NCBI GenBank assembly: GCA_022606425.2
Contig: JAHDVF020000509.1
Location: 248,001 to 312,000 of the forward strand
Source: Lepidostoma basale
Lineage: Eukaryota; Arthropoda; Insecta; Trichoptera; Lepidostomatidae
Direction of reading: 5' to 3'
DNA: 64,000 nt
Below the pieces are notes generated by a model that ran no database searches, was not told the origin of the DNA, and saw only the letters and a list, made by a program, of their open reading frames with translations. Below, piece by piece: positions 1 to 10,075 of this stretch (position 1 is the first letter of the stretch; each line of letters starts with the position of its first letter). A program made the position numbers and the translations under genes.

Positions 1-454
1 TGTTTTTATAATATAGGGTGGAGCAAAAAGAACTATATTATATTATATGAATATTAAAAAAAGGATTTGAGATTTAATTACGGATTTTTAGCAGTTAATG
101 TTGTTGAAGTATAATCATACAATTAGGAAATTGAAAATAACATTGTTTAATCGACAAAATATTTAAAAATATAAAAAAACAGGACATGTTTCGGAGGATA
201 CCTTCATTTTCAGGTGTAAAAATATATTTTGTGGATTAAACAAAGTTCTTTTTGATTTCCTAAGTATATTACTATAGAATTCCATAGTGTTAATGCCTTA
301 GCGTTCAATAAGTATAATTATGTTTCGGTCAAAACAACGGACTATTTAATTTTAGATAATTAATATTTGTAGCAAAATTAATAATTTTTCAAATTCTTAA
401 AAAAATTATAAAAAAAAATTTTCGCCTTGTATTGTGCCTAATTTAATTTTGGTT

Positions 455-620
455 GGTTAATTGAGTTTATTCGATGATGAAAATTAATTCCTTTGAAACA
501 TGCCGAGAATAAAAACAAAATGTACACGTTTGGAAAAACAGTGTTTTAGTCAGCTACCCTGGCGAAACCGGTAGCTGTCGAAATAAAAACAAAAGTGGAA
601 GTAGTTATTAAAAACATGCA
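455..620 (+). repeat. Foldback half-units, families E and K
   Basis: Two dispersed half-elements lie end to end. The first (455-550) ends in GAAACATGCCGAG followed by an A-rich run and the phrase aaaaacagtgtttta, which recurs at 7.6 and 16.7 kb (family E). The second (551-620) carries GGCGAAACCGGTA and TCGAAATAAAAAC then gtggaagtagtta, which recurs at 7.2, 14.8, 32.5 and 38.0 kb (family K). Both keep the GAAA plus short-palindrome part of a hammerhead-like core but no clear CTGATGA box, so they are judged derivatives only. Confidence 0.5.
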
Positions 621-622
621 TG

Positions 623-930
623 TATAATGTGTTCCGTCTACGTAATTTGTTCAGATTCTCCAAATTTAGAAATTTAAATTCAAGAATATCAGTACATTTC
701 TATCGTGATCACATTTTCATCCTCTAAATACACGTATAATTTGTTTCGTCTACATACTTTGTTCTGATTCTGCAATTTTTTTCAACCAATTTCAATTCAA
801 GAATATCAGTACATTTCTATCGTGATTACATTTTTATTCTCAAAATACACGTATAATTTGTTTCGTCCACATACTTTGTTCTGATTCTGCAATTTTTTTT
901 AACCAATTTCAATTCAAGAATATCAGCAAC
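623..930. repeat. Tandem repeat, about 115-bp unit, 2.6 copies
   Basis: The phrase tataatttgtttcgtc starts near 623 (variant), 735 and 852, and each copy continues with ttcaagaatatcagtacatttctatcgtga-type sequence, giving periods of about 112 and 117 bp. The last copy stops after gaatatcag. The units are AT-rich without an open frame. They look like a short local satellite or tandem duplication; I do not recognise the family. Confidence 0.75.
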
Positions 931-1716
931 AAAGGTCGCAGAAAAATTTACGCGCGCCTGGCTCGACGCTCATTTAGGGTCTGGTTATATATAAAATTAT
1001 TTTTTGAAAGCCTTCCCTACGAATAAGGCTCGCTTCATAATGGAACTTTGGGTCGTATGATTCATTTTAATGGTACTCACTGTAAACCCCTAAGCCTCCG
1101 CAAAGGGTGAGGGCAGGTCTTAAAGGGATGAAGTGTGAGGATTGATGCAGTGCGAATACAGACAATTAACATAGCAACGCAGCCATAGCTGTAATAGCGC
1201 ATATCTTGAGGAAATTACCAACCCTGATTTAGAATATTACATTGTTTCTTGAACGCTGGAGTTCGCCCTTGAATACACTGTAGGGATCCCTCACTAATTA
1301 GAATTACTTTGACTGAATATGAGTTTGTCGCTTTCTCACATATCTCACATTCTGCGTGTCTTAATGGCCCCGGGCTCTCTCCGTGTAATTCGAGCGGTTT
1401 GAAGAAATACGCATAATGAGCTGAAGTCTGAATCAAAACTCACACTAAACATTTATGCACACTCATTAAACTCTCAAGTATGTTTTCCAAGATACTGAAC
1501 CCGGATATGATGTTTTGATGAGTTTCCTTGAACGAAAACAATAAAATTAAAAAATACATATTTTGGTTACAATCCTAGGGATTGGTTAGCATTAAAGTAT
1601 ATTGACATGTTTACTGATTCTTAGGCTGCCACTTGTTTTTTTTAATGTTGTAGTTTCCCGTTACTTTCCACATTTTTGTAACGACCTTTTTTTAACTCAA
1701 TTTATGAATACAATTT
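931..1716. other. No recognised feature
   Basis: AT-rich sequence with a somewhat GC-richer patch at about 950-1150. The only frame of note (1215-1436, minus) resembles nothing known and is short enough to be chance. Confidence 0.5.
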
Positions 1717-1844
1717 TTTATTTCTTCTATTTCTTCAATGTTTGCCATAACTTTGTGTTTTTGCCATAATATATTTAATTTAGTTGTTTATTGTTTCTTT
1801 TTTTATATACTTTGTATACAACACTCACATTTATTAAACAAATT

Positions 1845-1891
1845 AAATATCAAACATGTTTCGAACTAACCAGCCCTTCATCAGTGATTTT
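1845..1891 (-). ncRNA. Hammerhead ribozyme candidate D1
   Basis: Read on the minus strand: ATCA, then CTGATGA, stem II GGGCT-GGTT-AGTTC (two G.U pairs), GAAA, palindrome ACATGT, triplet GTT and TGAT. ATCA/TGAT give a 4-bp stem I closing the three-way junction. All core positions match the hammerhead consensus. A U at the cleavage position is allowed by the NUH rule. The weak point is the GTT triplet and the G.U-rich stem II. Confidence 0.6.
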
Positions 1892-1979
1892 ATATAAATA
1901 TTTAAAATATTATATATATTTGTTTTATTCTTTTTTATATACTTTGTATACAACACTGAAATTAAAAAAAAATCAAATT

Positions 1980-2027
1980 AAATATCAGACATGGTTCGGA
2001 CAACCCGGTCCTTCCTCAGTGATATTT
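1980..2027 (-). ncRNA. Hammerhead ribozyme candidate D2
   Basis: Minus strand: stem I strands AAATATCA and TGATATTT are perfectly complementary over 8 bp. Core box CTGAGGA (position 7 is free in the consensus), stem II GGAC...GTCC, cleavage triplet GTC. The conserved GAAA reads GAAC here, so the A15.1-U16.1 pair is lost. The structure is complete but this copy is probably slow or inactive. Confidence 0.55.
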
Positions 2028-2203
2028 GAAATATTATAAAGTTGTTTACAAATATGATCAGTTTTGATAGATGTTATAAAGATTTATTTTGGAACGTTTA
2101 TGCTTTTGTTATATAGTTTTTGCTTATAACAACAGCATAAACGTTCCAAAATAAATCTTAATAATATTTGTAAACAATTTTATAATATTTTAAATATCTT
2201 TAT

Positions 2204-2250
2204 AATATCACTGAGGAAGGACCGGGTTGTCCTAAACATGTTTGGTACAT
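2204..2250 (+). ncRNA. Hammerhead ribozyme candidate D3 (decayed)
   Basis: Plus strand: AATATCA, CTGAGGA, stem II GGAC...GTCC, then TAAA in place of GAAA, ACATGT, GTT and TGGTA, which pairs with TATCA using one G.U. It faces D1 and D2 head to head. G12 is lost, which should abolish catalysis. Confidence 0.45.
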
Positions 2251-2410
2251 AATTTTTTTTTAAAGATAAGTGCTGTATATAAAGTATATAAAAAAGTAAA
2301 TAAAACACCTACAACACAAAGCATGGCGAACATAGAAAATATTATAAAATTGTTTACAAATATGGTCAGTTTTGACAGATGTTATTCAATTTTTTAAGCT
2401 ATTGATAGTG

Positions 2411-2462
2411 TTATAGGTAGCTAGTATATCGCCGGTTTCATTGTCACGTGAATTCTCCCAAT
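2411..2462 (-). repeat. S2 SINE 3' fragment
   Basis: Matches the 3' half of the tRNA-derived SINE (complement of ggtagctagtatatcgcc through attgtcacgtgaattct), as in the fuller copies at 33.7 and 42.9 kb. The tRNA-like head is absent. Confidence 0.55.
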
Positions 2463-2499
2463 CAATTAAATTAATCAAATATTATGTAAACGACTTACA

Positions 2500-3137
2500 G
2501 GCAATAAATACAACATGATCCTATCCATCTCAAAAACAAAGTGTATGACATTTTCTAGAAACCAACTAAGATGCGAAATCTCCGTACGCCAAGAAAAAAT
2601 TTAACAGGTAGACCAATTCAGATATCTCGGAAGCGAAGTAACCAGCTGTAATGACCTCCCAAGAGAAGTAAGATCACAGATAGATAAGGCTGCAGCGGTT
2701 GCAGGCTGCCTGAAAGATGTCATATGGAGAAACAAGGACATGAGGACTGACAGCAAGGTACGCATTTATAAGACCTGTGAGCGACCAATCATCACATATG
2801 GCATTGAATCGAAGGCAGACACTGTCAAGACAAAGAGCATGCTCAGGACAACCGAGATGAAAACACTCCGCGCTATAGCTGGCAAAACCCTACGTTATTG
2901 AGTTAGGAATACAGCAATCCGAGAAATCTGCGAGGTCGAAGATGTGGTCAGATTGGGACGTTAAAGACGGCGATACTGGCATCAACATCTAGAAAGAATG
3001 AGCTCAAATAGGATACCATACATAGCTCTCCATGGAACGCCAAACAGACAACGCCGACCAGGAAGACCCCCGAAACGAGGGAGAGAAAGCTGGAGTTCAG
3101 CGTCTCAAGAGGACCCACCTGAAATAACAGACTTCTG
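2500..3137 (+). pseudogene. L-D LINE fragment, reverse transcriptase C-terminal region
   Basis: Decayed coding sequence of an RTE-like non-LTR element. In one main frame it reads SISKTKCMTFSRN, then FRYLGSEVTS, RIYKTCERPIITYG, TVKTKSMLRTTEMKTLR, AIAGKTLR, ICEVEDVVRLGR and RRPGRPPKR. These are the thumb and C-terminal parts that follow the RT catalytic core. In-frame stops interrupt it at several places, and the 5' part including the catalytic box is missing. It ends in a GAAGAAG run at about 3125-3145, the family's tail. Other copies lie at 23.5, 52.0, 54.9 and 58.3 kb. Confidence 0.8.
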
Positions 3138-3177
3138 AGTCTATCAAAAGTGAAGAAGAAGAAGTAGAAGAAATATT

Positions 3178-3345
3178 ATGTATCGGCCATATGAGGTGTC
3201 GTCGGAGAAATCGGCATGCGCGCATGACAGGATATATGAATATTAAGAAAGCGAGAGAAGTGTGTAAGGAAAGAACAGTGTGGCGTCCATTATTTCGGCC
3301 TACTCTTTCGGAGAGACTATGGTTATGGCATGATTTGATTTTAAT
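3178..3345 (+). pseudogene. L-A LINE 3' end fragment
   Basis: Encodes GHMRCRRRNRHARMTGYMN, KKAREVCKER and a decayed SAYPFGE-like end, matching the extreme C terminus of the longest L-A copy at 17.5-18.5 kb. The GTTA tail is not preserved. Confidence 0.65.
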
Positions 3346-3927
3346 TTTAATTTTTCGTTTTCTCAATAAAGCAATTTTTGACAACACGGACATTCGCAGC
3401 ATCACACACAGTTATGCGAAGGGACCACAAATATCTCAAGTCTCCTAGGGGCGAGCAATCAAAGTCAGGGAAATGGGACTTAGCAAGTAAATGCTCTTGG
3501 ACTGCGGAACATAAAACAGAAAGCAATCTTTTCCCGTTGTTTATGATATTAAACTGGGACATTAAAGGCTTTGAGACCGTCTCCATTTTCATACTACGCG
3601 GGCGCATTTATGTTTAACAGGCCAATCAATTTTTCATAACTCGCATGTGTTACAAACAACATCGGATTGTTAAAGTTATGGGAATTATATTTTTACGAAC
3701 TAGCGTATTGGTATAACTAACTTTATGTCATTAATAATGTGAGGGTTATGGTGTAGAATATTTTTATACGTACTTCGTAAAAATATCGTTGTTTTTAGTA
3801 CAAAAAAATACTGTCAAAAAGCGAATAGACTTTTCAAAATACAGAGATATTTGTCGGAAATAAAAGTATTTTATTTTGTTCATTGAAAAAAAACACATCC
3901 TTCGACTGATATTGAATAAAATAAAGG
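3346..3927. other. No recognised feature
   Basis: AT-rich sequence with overlapping short frames on both strands, none resembling a known family. Confidence 0.4.
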
Positions 3928-4100
3928 GATGTCGGGGAGTTGGTATAAGGCAATTGTCCTGGGTGCGGAACATAAAAAATGGACAGGAATGACCAGAGTT
4001 CAAAACCTGTTCCAAGTGGCGTAGGGCAGAGATGTCTTTGCTGCAGTGATCGCCAACGTTGGAGGGATTTGACACGGAACCGGAAAAGAAGAAGAATTGA
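3928..4100 (+). pseudogene. L-E LINE 3' end fragment
   Basis: Reads EHKKWTGMTRVQNLFQVA, one stop, then FAAVIANVGGI and HGTGKEEE, the last codons of the L-E family, with a GAAGAAGAA tail at about 4087-4096. Only the last fifty or so codons remain. Related copies: 20.3 kb (inside SINE S3) and 24.6 kb (minus). Confidence 0.7.
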
Positions 4101-4234
4101 ATAAATTGATTTATAATACATACTTATTAAAATGTTTCGGTTTATAAGAACACCTGAACAACTTAATCAACTGAATTGATTGTTTCTTAAACATTGATGT
4201 AAAACTTCGTAATACGAATTAAAACATTTGTTTT

Positions 4235-4600
4235 CAAAAACCTTTAATTATTTTGAGGGAAATATATGTTTCGTCTTTCTAAGGCTTTATTTTAAATGTA
4301 GAGAGGATCAAACGCGTTGCTGTATATACTAGCTAATTTGAATGAAATTCTTTTAATTACTTATAGTTTCTTGAACAATGATGTAAAACTCCATATTAAA
4401 TAAGTAATACCAATGAAAACGTATGTTTTATAGAAATTTTAATATATTTAATGTGAACAACATGTTTCGCCTGTCTAAATCATTATCAAATATATTTGCA
4501 TTTGATAATGACTTAGTCATGCGATACATATCATTCACATAAAATAAACAATAATAAAACTTCTTGAAAACAGATGTTTTCATTAGAATTACTTGCGTTA
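4235..4600. repeat. Family A foldback, with a decayed relative upstream
   Basis: A palindrome centred near 4497: left arm gaacaatgatgtaaaact...ACATGTTTCGCC and right arm roughly its complement, with TTTGATAATG at the centre. Read outward each half has TTGATAA, a hairpin, GAAA-like sequence and a short palindrome. The right half is mutated (GCGATACAT for GCGAAACAT). A weaker relative (atatatgtttcgtctttctaaggct) lies at 4263-4290. Confidence 0.6.
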
Positions 4601-5480
4601 TTCGTTACATTAAATTATTTTCTTATTTTTTAGTTCTGAAAAATCAACATAGTTCTAAACTATTTTGCATTATTATATAAACAGCAACTGAGAAATAGTT
4701 TGGTAAATAAGTCATTGTTCATATATATTTATTTTTGACATCATGTACAATATTAATTCTGATATGCAACATATTAATCGAATATGTTACGGATTAGTGA
4801 AGATATCATGATGTGTTTGTAACTAGTAATTTCTAGTTTTCCATGATGTTTATCTTGGGGTCTTTTTATTTTAGCATTACTGATATAAAAGCTTTATCAG
4901 GACAATATAAGAACTGAAAATGTCAAAGCATAAAGTGGGTACTCCATATGAAAATAATTTCTTTTAACGCAAGAAAAATAGCTTCATGTTTCAAGATACT
5001 ATCAGTAAAACGTTTTTCTCGGAAAAACTACACAACGAAACCCACATATTTTACCAATAATATAAACAGAATACATCATAAACGATTGCAATTCACAACG
5101 GAGTGGTCATGGGTACTGGCACTTTATATTAGGACTTGAAAGTGGCAGAAAAGAAGATAAATGCGATATTTATGATAAATACGTGGATACCCGATGTTAT
5201 TATGTTTGGCAGTAAAATAAAATCGGAGATATAAAGAATGAAGGTGAGGCCAAAATATGTAATAATGAACACGTTTGAAAATGGGTCGAGAAATATAAGA
5301 ATGTTTGCCAGATTAAAGGGTTTCATTCGTAATAAAATATATGAATAAGGCACATGAAAAATAAGTCAATTTCAGTAGTGGCAAGTGAATTTAATATTAC
5401 AAATATTGTAATAATGATGAAAAAATATATAGATTGTATAAATTCGTAAACGGGGTATGTTGATAGAGTCAGCTATATCT
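4600..5480. other. No recognised feature
   Basis: Very AT-rich. The minus-strand frame at 5129-5353 is rich in hydrophobic residues, as expected from TTT/ATT-rich DNA, and matches nothing I know. A short phrase agctttatcaggacaatata near 4890 recurs at 10.77 kb. Confidence 0.4.
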
Positions 5481-5484
5481 TCTT

Positions 5485-6110
5485 TCTTCTTCTTCTTTTT
5501 GTCCTGTTACACCTCCGTGGTGCATAGGACCTCAAGAAACCTTCTCCACCCGACTCTATCACGAGCCTGATACCTAACATCATCCCAAGTGAGGCCTGCT
5601 GCTTTAACCTCGTCTTGCAGGGCTCTTCTCAAGGTAGCTCTTAGGTCTGCCTCGCTTCTTAGTCCAGTCTAGTGCGTCCTGAGCGATGCAAGCTGGGTTC
5701 CGTCTCAGAGTGTCACTGATCTGTTCTCTAATTGGCTTTTTGCCTGCCATGGTCCAGAGAACGGAATTTGACACTGTTTGGGGCCAGTAGATCTTAAATA
5801 TTGAGCGAACGCACCTTTTTATAAACACCTGGAGTTTTCCAATAATGTCCGCGGTAGATTTCTAAGTCTCACTTTCGTACAGCAGAACGCTTTTAACTGT
5901 ACTGCTGAATATTTGGAGCTTGAGCTTTCTCGAAATGATACTGGAACACCACACAGGGCGAAGCATAGCGAAAGCTCTCCTTGCCCTATTGAGTCTGCTG
6001 GCTACATCTTCTTTCGTATCTCCCGAGCCTGCTATCATACTACCGAGGTAGCAAAAGCTGGTCGTGGTCACAAGGGGACATCGTGGATCAAGATTGGGGT
6101 AGAGTCATTT
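5485..6110 (-). pseudogene. L-F LINE fragment, RT C-terminal half
   Basis: Minus strand, two main frames: FCYLGSMIAGSGDTKEDV, SRLNRARRAFAMLRPVW, RKLKLQIFSSTVKSVLLY, then IYWPQTVSNSVLWTMAGK, PIREQISDTLRRNP and GLTWDDVRYQARDRVGW, with TTEV and a stop. This is the typical post-catalytic region of an RTE/CR1-group reverse transcriptase. Frameshifts split it near 5830 and 5650, and the catalytic domain is absent. The 3' end runs into a CTTCTT stretch (GAA tail) at about 5482-5500. A twin-primed relative is at 21.24-21.6 kb. Confidence 0.8.
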
Positions 6111-6119
6111 TTGGACAAT

Positions 6120-7170
6120 CGTAGGTCTACTGTCGGCTATATACTGTCTGGAATTTACAACATTTTAGAGTCTACTGACTTGTGAAACTTTGTATAACTG
6201 CTTTGCACATTGGAATGGAATGATTTTCAGGGGAAATTTCGGAAAAAAATGTGTTTATGTGTTGCACATTGCTCGTGCATTATTCAGATACATTTGATAA
6301 TATCCTAGCACGTTGAAATAGGTATTCCAAAAAATATATTAAAACTTAAAAAAAAATCTTCTTCTTCTTCTAAAAAAAATCGTTTTCATTAATATTAAGT
6401 AACTAGTTATTAAGTGTTTAAAGTTCTTTTGTAAGAAATAATAGATATGAAGAAAAAAATAGTTGTACAAACAATCGAATACGCTTTAAACAGTTACTGA
6501 AAGCTTCTCATTCTTGTTCAGTATTAAAAAAAAAAACTGCACCGAAGAAGGGTGGTATTACTTCAAAGCATATCTGAAGATAGTGTCATAAAACAACATG
6601 TTTTTAAATCAATTATTTAATTTTATATCCACACAACAAGTTAAGATGAATTTTGAAGAACATTAATATCTTCTATCATTTTAATACAAGATGTTTATAT
6701 TTTAATGCATCCGATGTTTTTCTACATATATCAAAATTTGTGAAATAGCGTGTGATAAGAAAAGCAATAGGATAAATTTGTAGTGGTAAATTTGCGCACT
6801 ATTCATGATGCAGAGAATATTTCAATGGAGCAAACCAAAGGGTGTTATTTGTAAAAGTGCAAAGTTAAAAATATGATTTGTGGGGTGAGATTTTATCTTG
6901 AAGGGAGGCTGAAGGCCCCCAAGAGGGCAGTACGTTGTATCGCGGTTCGGAATCTTCCCACCGCTCGTTTCCAAAGTTTCCCAGCGAAAGCATGAAACCG
7001 CTTACATCAGGGATATAAGATTAACTTTACGTGTAATATTGTATCAAGAAAATATGCTCTTAGCCTCCGTGGGTAAGGTGTCAAAATTTTTAATCTGGAA
7101 ATATAATTACAGTATCTTAATACAGTCTTACGATTATAACATCAACACATATAATTGAATAATCATTAAA
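6120..7170. other. No recognised feature
   Basis: AT-rich, with a CTT run at about 6358-6370 and a GC-richer patch at 6895-7010 (ggctgaaggcccccaag...) that has no open frame and no match elsewhere in the window. Confidence 0.4.
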
Positions 7171-7177
7171 TAAAACA

Positions 7178-7250
7178 GGATGGATGGCGAAACCGGTCGC
7201 TGTCGAAATAAAGACAATAGTGGAAGTAGTTATTAATTTTTTTTTTTTTA
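7178..7250 (+). repeat. Family K foldback half-unit
   Basis: Carries tggcgaaaccggtcgctg, tcgaaataaagac and gtggaagtagttatta. GAAA is followed by ACCGGT, a perfect 6-base palindrome. The 5' hairpin and core box are truncated. Confidence 0.5.
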
Positions 7251-7479
7251 AATGAACCTCTATCACGAAATTTCAGTGAAAACATTAGATTATCTCTTAT
7301 TAATTTTTATTTTTATATACGCACGTAAGAAGTTATAATTTTTAGATGTAATAAAACAAATATGACATTACTTTACGATAAAATAATAGAAGAAAGATAT
7401 TAAATACGATTTATAATGTTTAATTAAAATGCAGAATCAAAATACTAAATTTATAAATAAATAACTGTAAAACTAGATA

Positions 7480-7700
7480 AACTTAAGGCGTTAACACTGT
7501 GGAATTCCATAATGTCGATTTTTTTTTAAAATCAAAACACTGTTTGTTTATTTTACTCAACATGTTTCGAAGGCCACCTTTATCATCGGAAGAACGATAT
7601 AAGCTGTGTTATATCTATCATTTATATCGTTCTCCTTCGAAACTTGTATAGAAAAAAAGCTCAGAAGTGGAAAGAACAGTGTTTTAATTTTAAAAAATCT
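7480..7700. repeat. Family E foldback
   Basis: Left part on the minus strand (ACATGTTTCGAAGGCC, then ATCATCGG) and right part on the plus strand (CTCCTTCGAAACTTG, then agtggaaagaacagtgttt). On the minus strand the order is ATGATAA, AGG-TGG-CCT hairpin, GAAA, ACATGT. The core box is non-canonical, so ribozyme assignment is doubtful. Confidence 0.45.
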
Positions 7701-7704
7701 AAAC

Positions 7705-8275
7705 TGTAAAACTTCTGCAAGTGGACATTATCCGTAAAATGACTTTAACTGATTATTTATCACTGTCGTACTTCCGCAACACGATGCGCGCGCAACTCTC
7801 AATTTTACCCTTTGCTAAACGGACCAAAAGAAGTATAACTAAAAAAAAATGCATTTTATTAGATTTATGCGTAAAATTTGATACTAAATCTCTTTTTATT
7901 TGTAAGCCCTGTACTAAACACACGAGGATACGGTCGACTACTTTGTTGGTTGAGCGTTATTTCGCTATACAGACGCATGCCTCTGATGTCCCATACATAT
8001 AAGAGGCAAGGAATCGGAAAACACACAATGAATTCATAAATACTTATTTGTTCTTTTTGTATCAGAATACCCGCATGCCCATGTGAAAAAAGACTTTTTT
8101 TCGTTATTTATGATAATATTGTAAAACGTTTTTTCTATATTTGAAAATGGAATTTATTTAGATATACGAAATACGAAATAGAGATACGGGTTTGAAATAT
8201 TTATTGTATTTTGAATAATGGTGTAAAACTCTATATTAAGTAATAATAATGAATGAAATGAAAACGTCTGTTTTC
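7705..8275. other. No recognised gene; family A arm at the end
   Basis: The plus-strand frame at 7721-8002 (93 codons) has no recognisable domain. Bases about 8205-8275 match the outer arm of family A foldbacks (atggtgtaaaactctatatt, aaaacgtctgttttct) and run straight into a family C unit. Confidence 0.4.
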
Positions 8276-8480
8276 TAAAAATTTTAGTCCATTGTTTTGG
8301 CCGAAACACTATGATACTTCAACATTATAAACTTTTTAATTATATAACTTCATTTTTATTATTTATTTAACAGTTGATTTATTATTGTAACACACGATGA
8401 TGTCAACATAGGTTGACGAAACAGCTGTCGCGAAAAATAAAAATAAAATTGTGATACATAAAAACAAATATTTATAATTC
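8276..8480 (+). repeat. Family C unit with hammerhead-like core
   Basis: Starts with the family C end phrase gtccattgttttggccgaaa and continues to ttattgtaacac, core ACGATGA (8394-8400; consensus CTGATGA altered at two positions), stem II GTCAAC-ATAG-GTTGAC, GAAA, ACAGCTGT palindrome, cleavage triplet GTC (ends 8429), GCGA, and gtgatacataa. Stem II is a perfect 6-bp hairpin. Confidence 0.6.
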
Positions 8481-8705
8481 AACAGTTTCTAAAAGATTTA
8501 TTATATTTTATTTGAATCACATGTTTGGCCAGTCAAAAGCATTATCGAATGTTTATTACAATTATTTGAATAAGGCAGGTTTACCTCGATCTTCTTCTAT
8601 TTCTAGTTCCGTTTACGTCTTTTACGTATACTTTATTTACAAGTATTTCTTCTTTCATTCTTGCATGTGTCCAAACTATCATAATAATTACTTTTCATTA
8701 TTCTG

Positions 8706-9105
8706 TTAACAACATTGTCCAAACAAAGTGCCGAGAAACTACGAGTGACCCAAAGAGACATGGAAAGAGCCATGTTAGGAATAAACCTAAGAGAGAGAGT
8801 CAGAAACGATACGGTGAGAGAAAAAACAAAGGTCACTGACAACATCCACCGGGTGGTGACTCTAAAATGGCAATGGGCAGGTCACGTAGCCAGAAGCTCA
8901 GATGAAAAGTGGACACAAAGACTGCTGACTTGGAGGCCGTGGACGGCAAAGAGAAGTGCAGGGCGACCGCAACTACGGTGGAAGGATGATCTGAACACAC
9001 ACGTCGGGATATACTGGATACAGCCTGAACAGGACAGAGTAACATGGAAGCGAATGGAGGAGGCCTTTGTCCAGGAGTGGATGGAAATATGCTGAGAAAG
9101 AAGAA
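8706..9105 (+). pseudogene. L-C LINE C-terminal fragment, frame still open
   Basis: An uninterrupted frame (8715-9095, 126 codons) reads SKQSAEKLRVTQRDMERAML, GINLRERVRNDTVREKTKV, LKWQWAGHVAR, RPWTAKRSAGRPQLRWKDD, RVTWKRMEEAFVQEWMEIC. This is the C-terminal segment of an RTE-type endonuclease/reverse transcriptase. The catalytic domains are missing by 5' truncation, so it is non-functional although undisrupted, which suggests a fairly young insertion. A short GAAAGAAGAA run follows. Sister copies: 48.3 and 55.6-56.5 kb. Confidence 0.85.
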
Positions 9106-9231
9106 CATTTTTATCTCCCTACAGTTCTTATATTTATATTTGACACTCTATATTTAACAGATTTATCACACATGTGTCTAAGAGATCTTATTTCTACTAC
9201 ATTTGTTCTACTTTCATTCTTATTTTGACAG

Positions 9232-9262
9232 TTCCATGCTTCACTTCCATACGTAAGGGTCG
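9232..9262 (-). pseudogene. Short L-A/L-B LINE scrap
   Basis: cagttccatgcttcacttcc followed by atacgtaagggtcg matches the minus-strand L-A segment encoding YGSEAWNWQ at 17.9 kb. Only about 40 bp remain, abutting an L-C type fragment. Confidence 0.4.
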
Positions 9263-9274
9263 ATAAAAGAACAC

Positions 9275-9650
9275 CAACCAAGATGGTCCGATGACATTGG
9301 AAGAATTGCTAGCGAATGGATGCAAAAGGCCCAAGACAGGAATACGTGGAGAGATATAGGGGGAACAGTGGCGGTACTCCCATAGAAGCCCAGAAGCCCG
9401 GCTTGCGTAAGAAATTTTGAATTAAAACCCCCAAATCCAAGTCATCGTGCCCCCGTATAAACCAACAACCCACCAAATCACCTTCCAGCTATATTCCCAT
9501 CATACGTAAGATGAATAGTCACAAGAGCTGAACTTCTGTATGCCAGAATAGGTTTTGATTCAAAATGTCTTACGCATTCCGGGCTTCTGGGTTTCTATGA
9601 GAGTACCGCCACTGAGGGGGAAACCTATGTCCAGCAGTGGACGACAACGA
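9275..9650 (+). pseudogene. L-C type LINE tail, split by a MITE
   Basis: Before the insertion it encodes a decayed RWSDD-like segment then RMDAKGPRQEYVE (frame-shifted relative of WMQKAQDRNTWR); after it, TYVQQWTTTN-like sequence. The two parts join into one family end when the 249-bp MITE at 9366-9614 and one copy of its 8-bp target duplication are left out. A TAAG microsatellite (9655-9673) follows. Confidence 0.65.
9366..9614. mobile_element. hAT-type MITE, 249 bp, with captured LINE interior
   Basis: Flanked by perfect 8-bp direct repeats AGGGGGAA (9358-9365 and 9615-9622), the target duplication length of hAT transposons. Terminal inverted repeats of 64 bp (9366-9429, 9551-9614) begin CAGTGGCGGTACTC on both sides, with about six mismatches; CAGTGGCGG-like ends are typical of hAT. 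No transposase frame is present. The 121-bp interior (9430-9550) matches the Jockey-clade 3' region at 63.43-63.6 kb in complement (for example caacccaccaaatcacctt). Inserted into an L-C LINE tail. Confidence 0.85.
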
Positions 9651-9659
9651 ATGTCTAAG

Positions 9660-10075
9660 TAAGTAAGTAAGTACCTAAGTATATTGTACATGTTTAAGAT
9701 AATGTAAAATATATAAGGAGCATGTACTCGTATTAAGATACCTACGTTTATAGGTCCGTTAAACGTACATATATGATGTAAATTTTCCATTAAGCGTGCG
9801 TTTATACGTTATGTGCAATAAAACATCCCCATACCCCGCGAAATGGAACTTTTTAAAACTTTTGGCAGAAGAATCAGTCCTTAACCCATAAAATAATAAA
9901 TAACTTACACAAGGCGCAATATAATGCCCGGAATCGAGATGTTTCATATTATTATGTTGGCATAAGATTCTTAAAATATTTTATGAATGTACTTCTACTA
10001 GTCCATAACCTGGATCGACTGGTCCTCGACTATTTCAGTCAGCGTTTAAGAGTGAATAATGTACGTCTTAAATAA
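9660..10075. other. TAAG microsatellite, otherwise nothing recognised
   Basis: After the short TAAG run the sequence is AT-rich and anonymous, with no supported frame. Confidence 0.4.

Larger units (their letters stand above)
1717..2400. repeat. Family D hammerhead repeat array: tandem dimer plus inverted copy
   Basis: Two direct units on the minus strand (about 1800-1930 and 1932-2065) are followed by a plus-strand unit (about 2150-2330). Each unit has the phrase tatatactttgtatac, at 1804 and 1936, so the tandem period is about 132 bp. Each holds one hammerhead-like core (next three entries). The arms between the inverted halves (aacgtttatgcttttgtta and its complement near 2090-2150) form a long hairpin. 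The outer end, cgccatgctttgtgttgt-like, matches the ends of the D copies at 31.0 and 59.2 kb. The arrangement recalls the tandem hammerhead repeats called retrozymes; that link is inference. Confidence 0.7.

Noticed and set aside
5129..5353. Small membrane protein
   Set aside because: Hydrophobic residues follow from T-rich codons; no start context, no relatives, and neighbours are anonymous AT-rich DNA.
7480..7700. Family E as true hammerheads
   Set aside because: The core box deviates at invariant positions in all three copies; kept only as related foldbacks.
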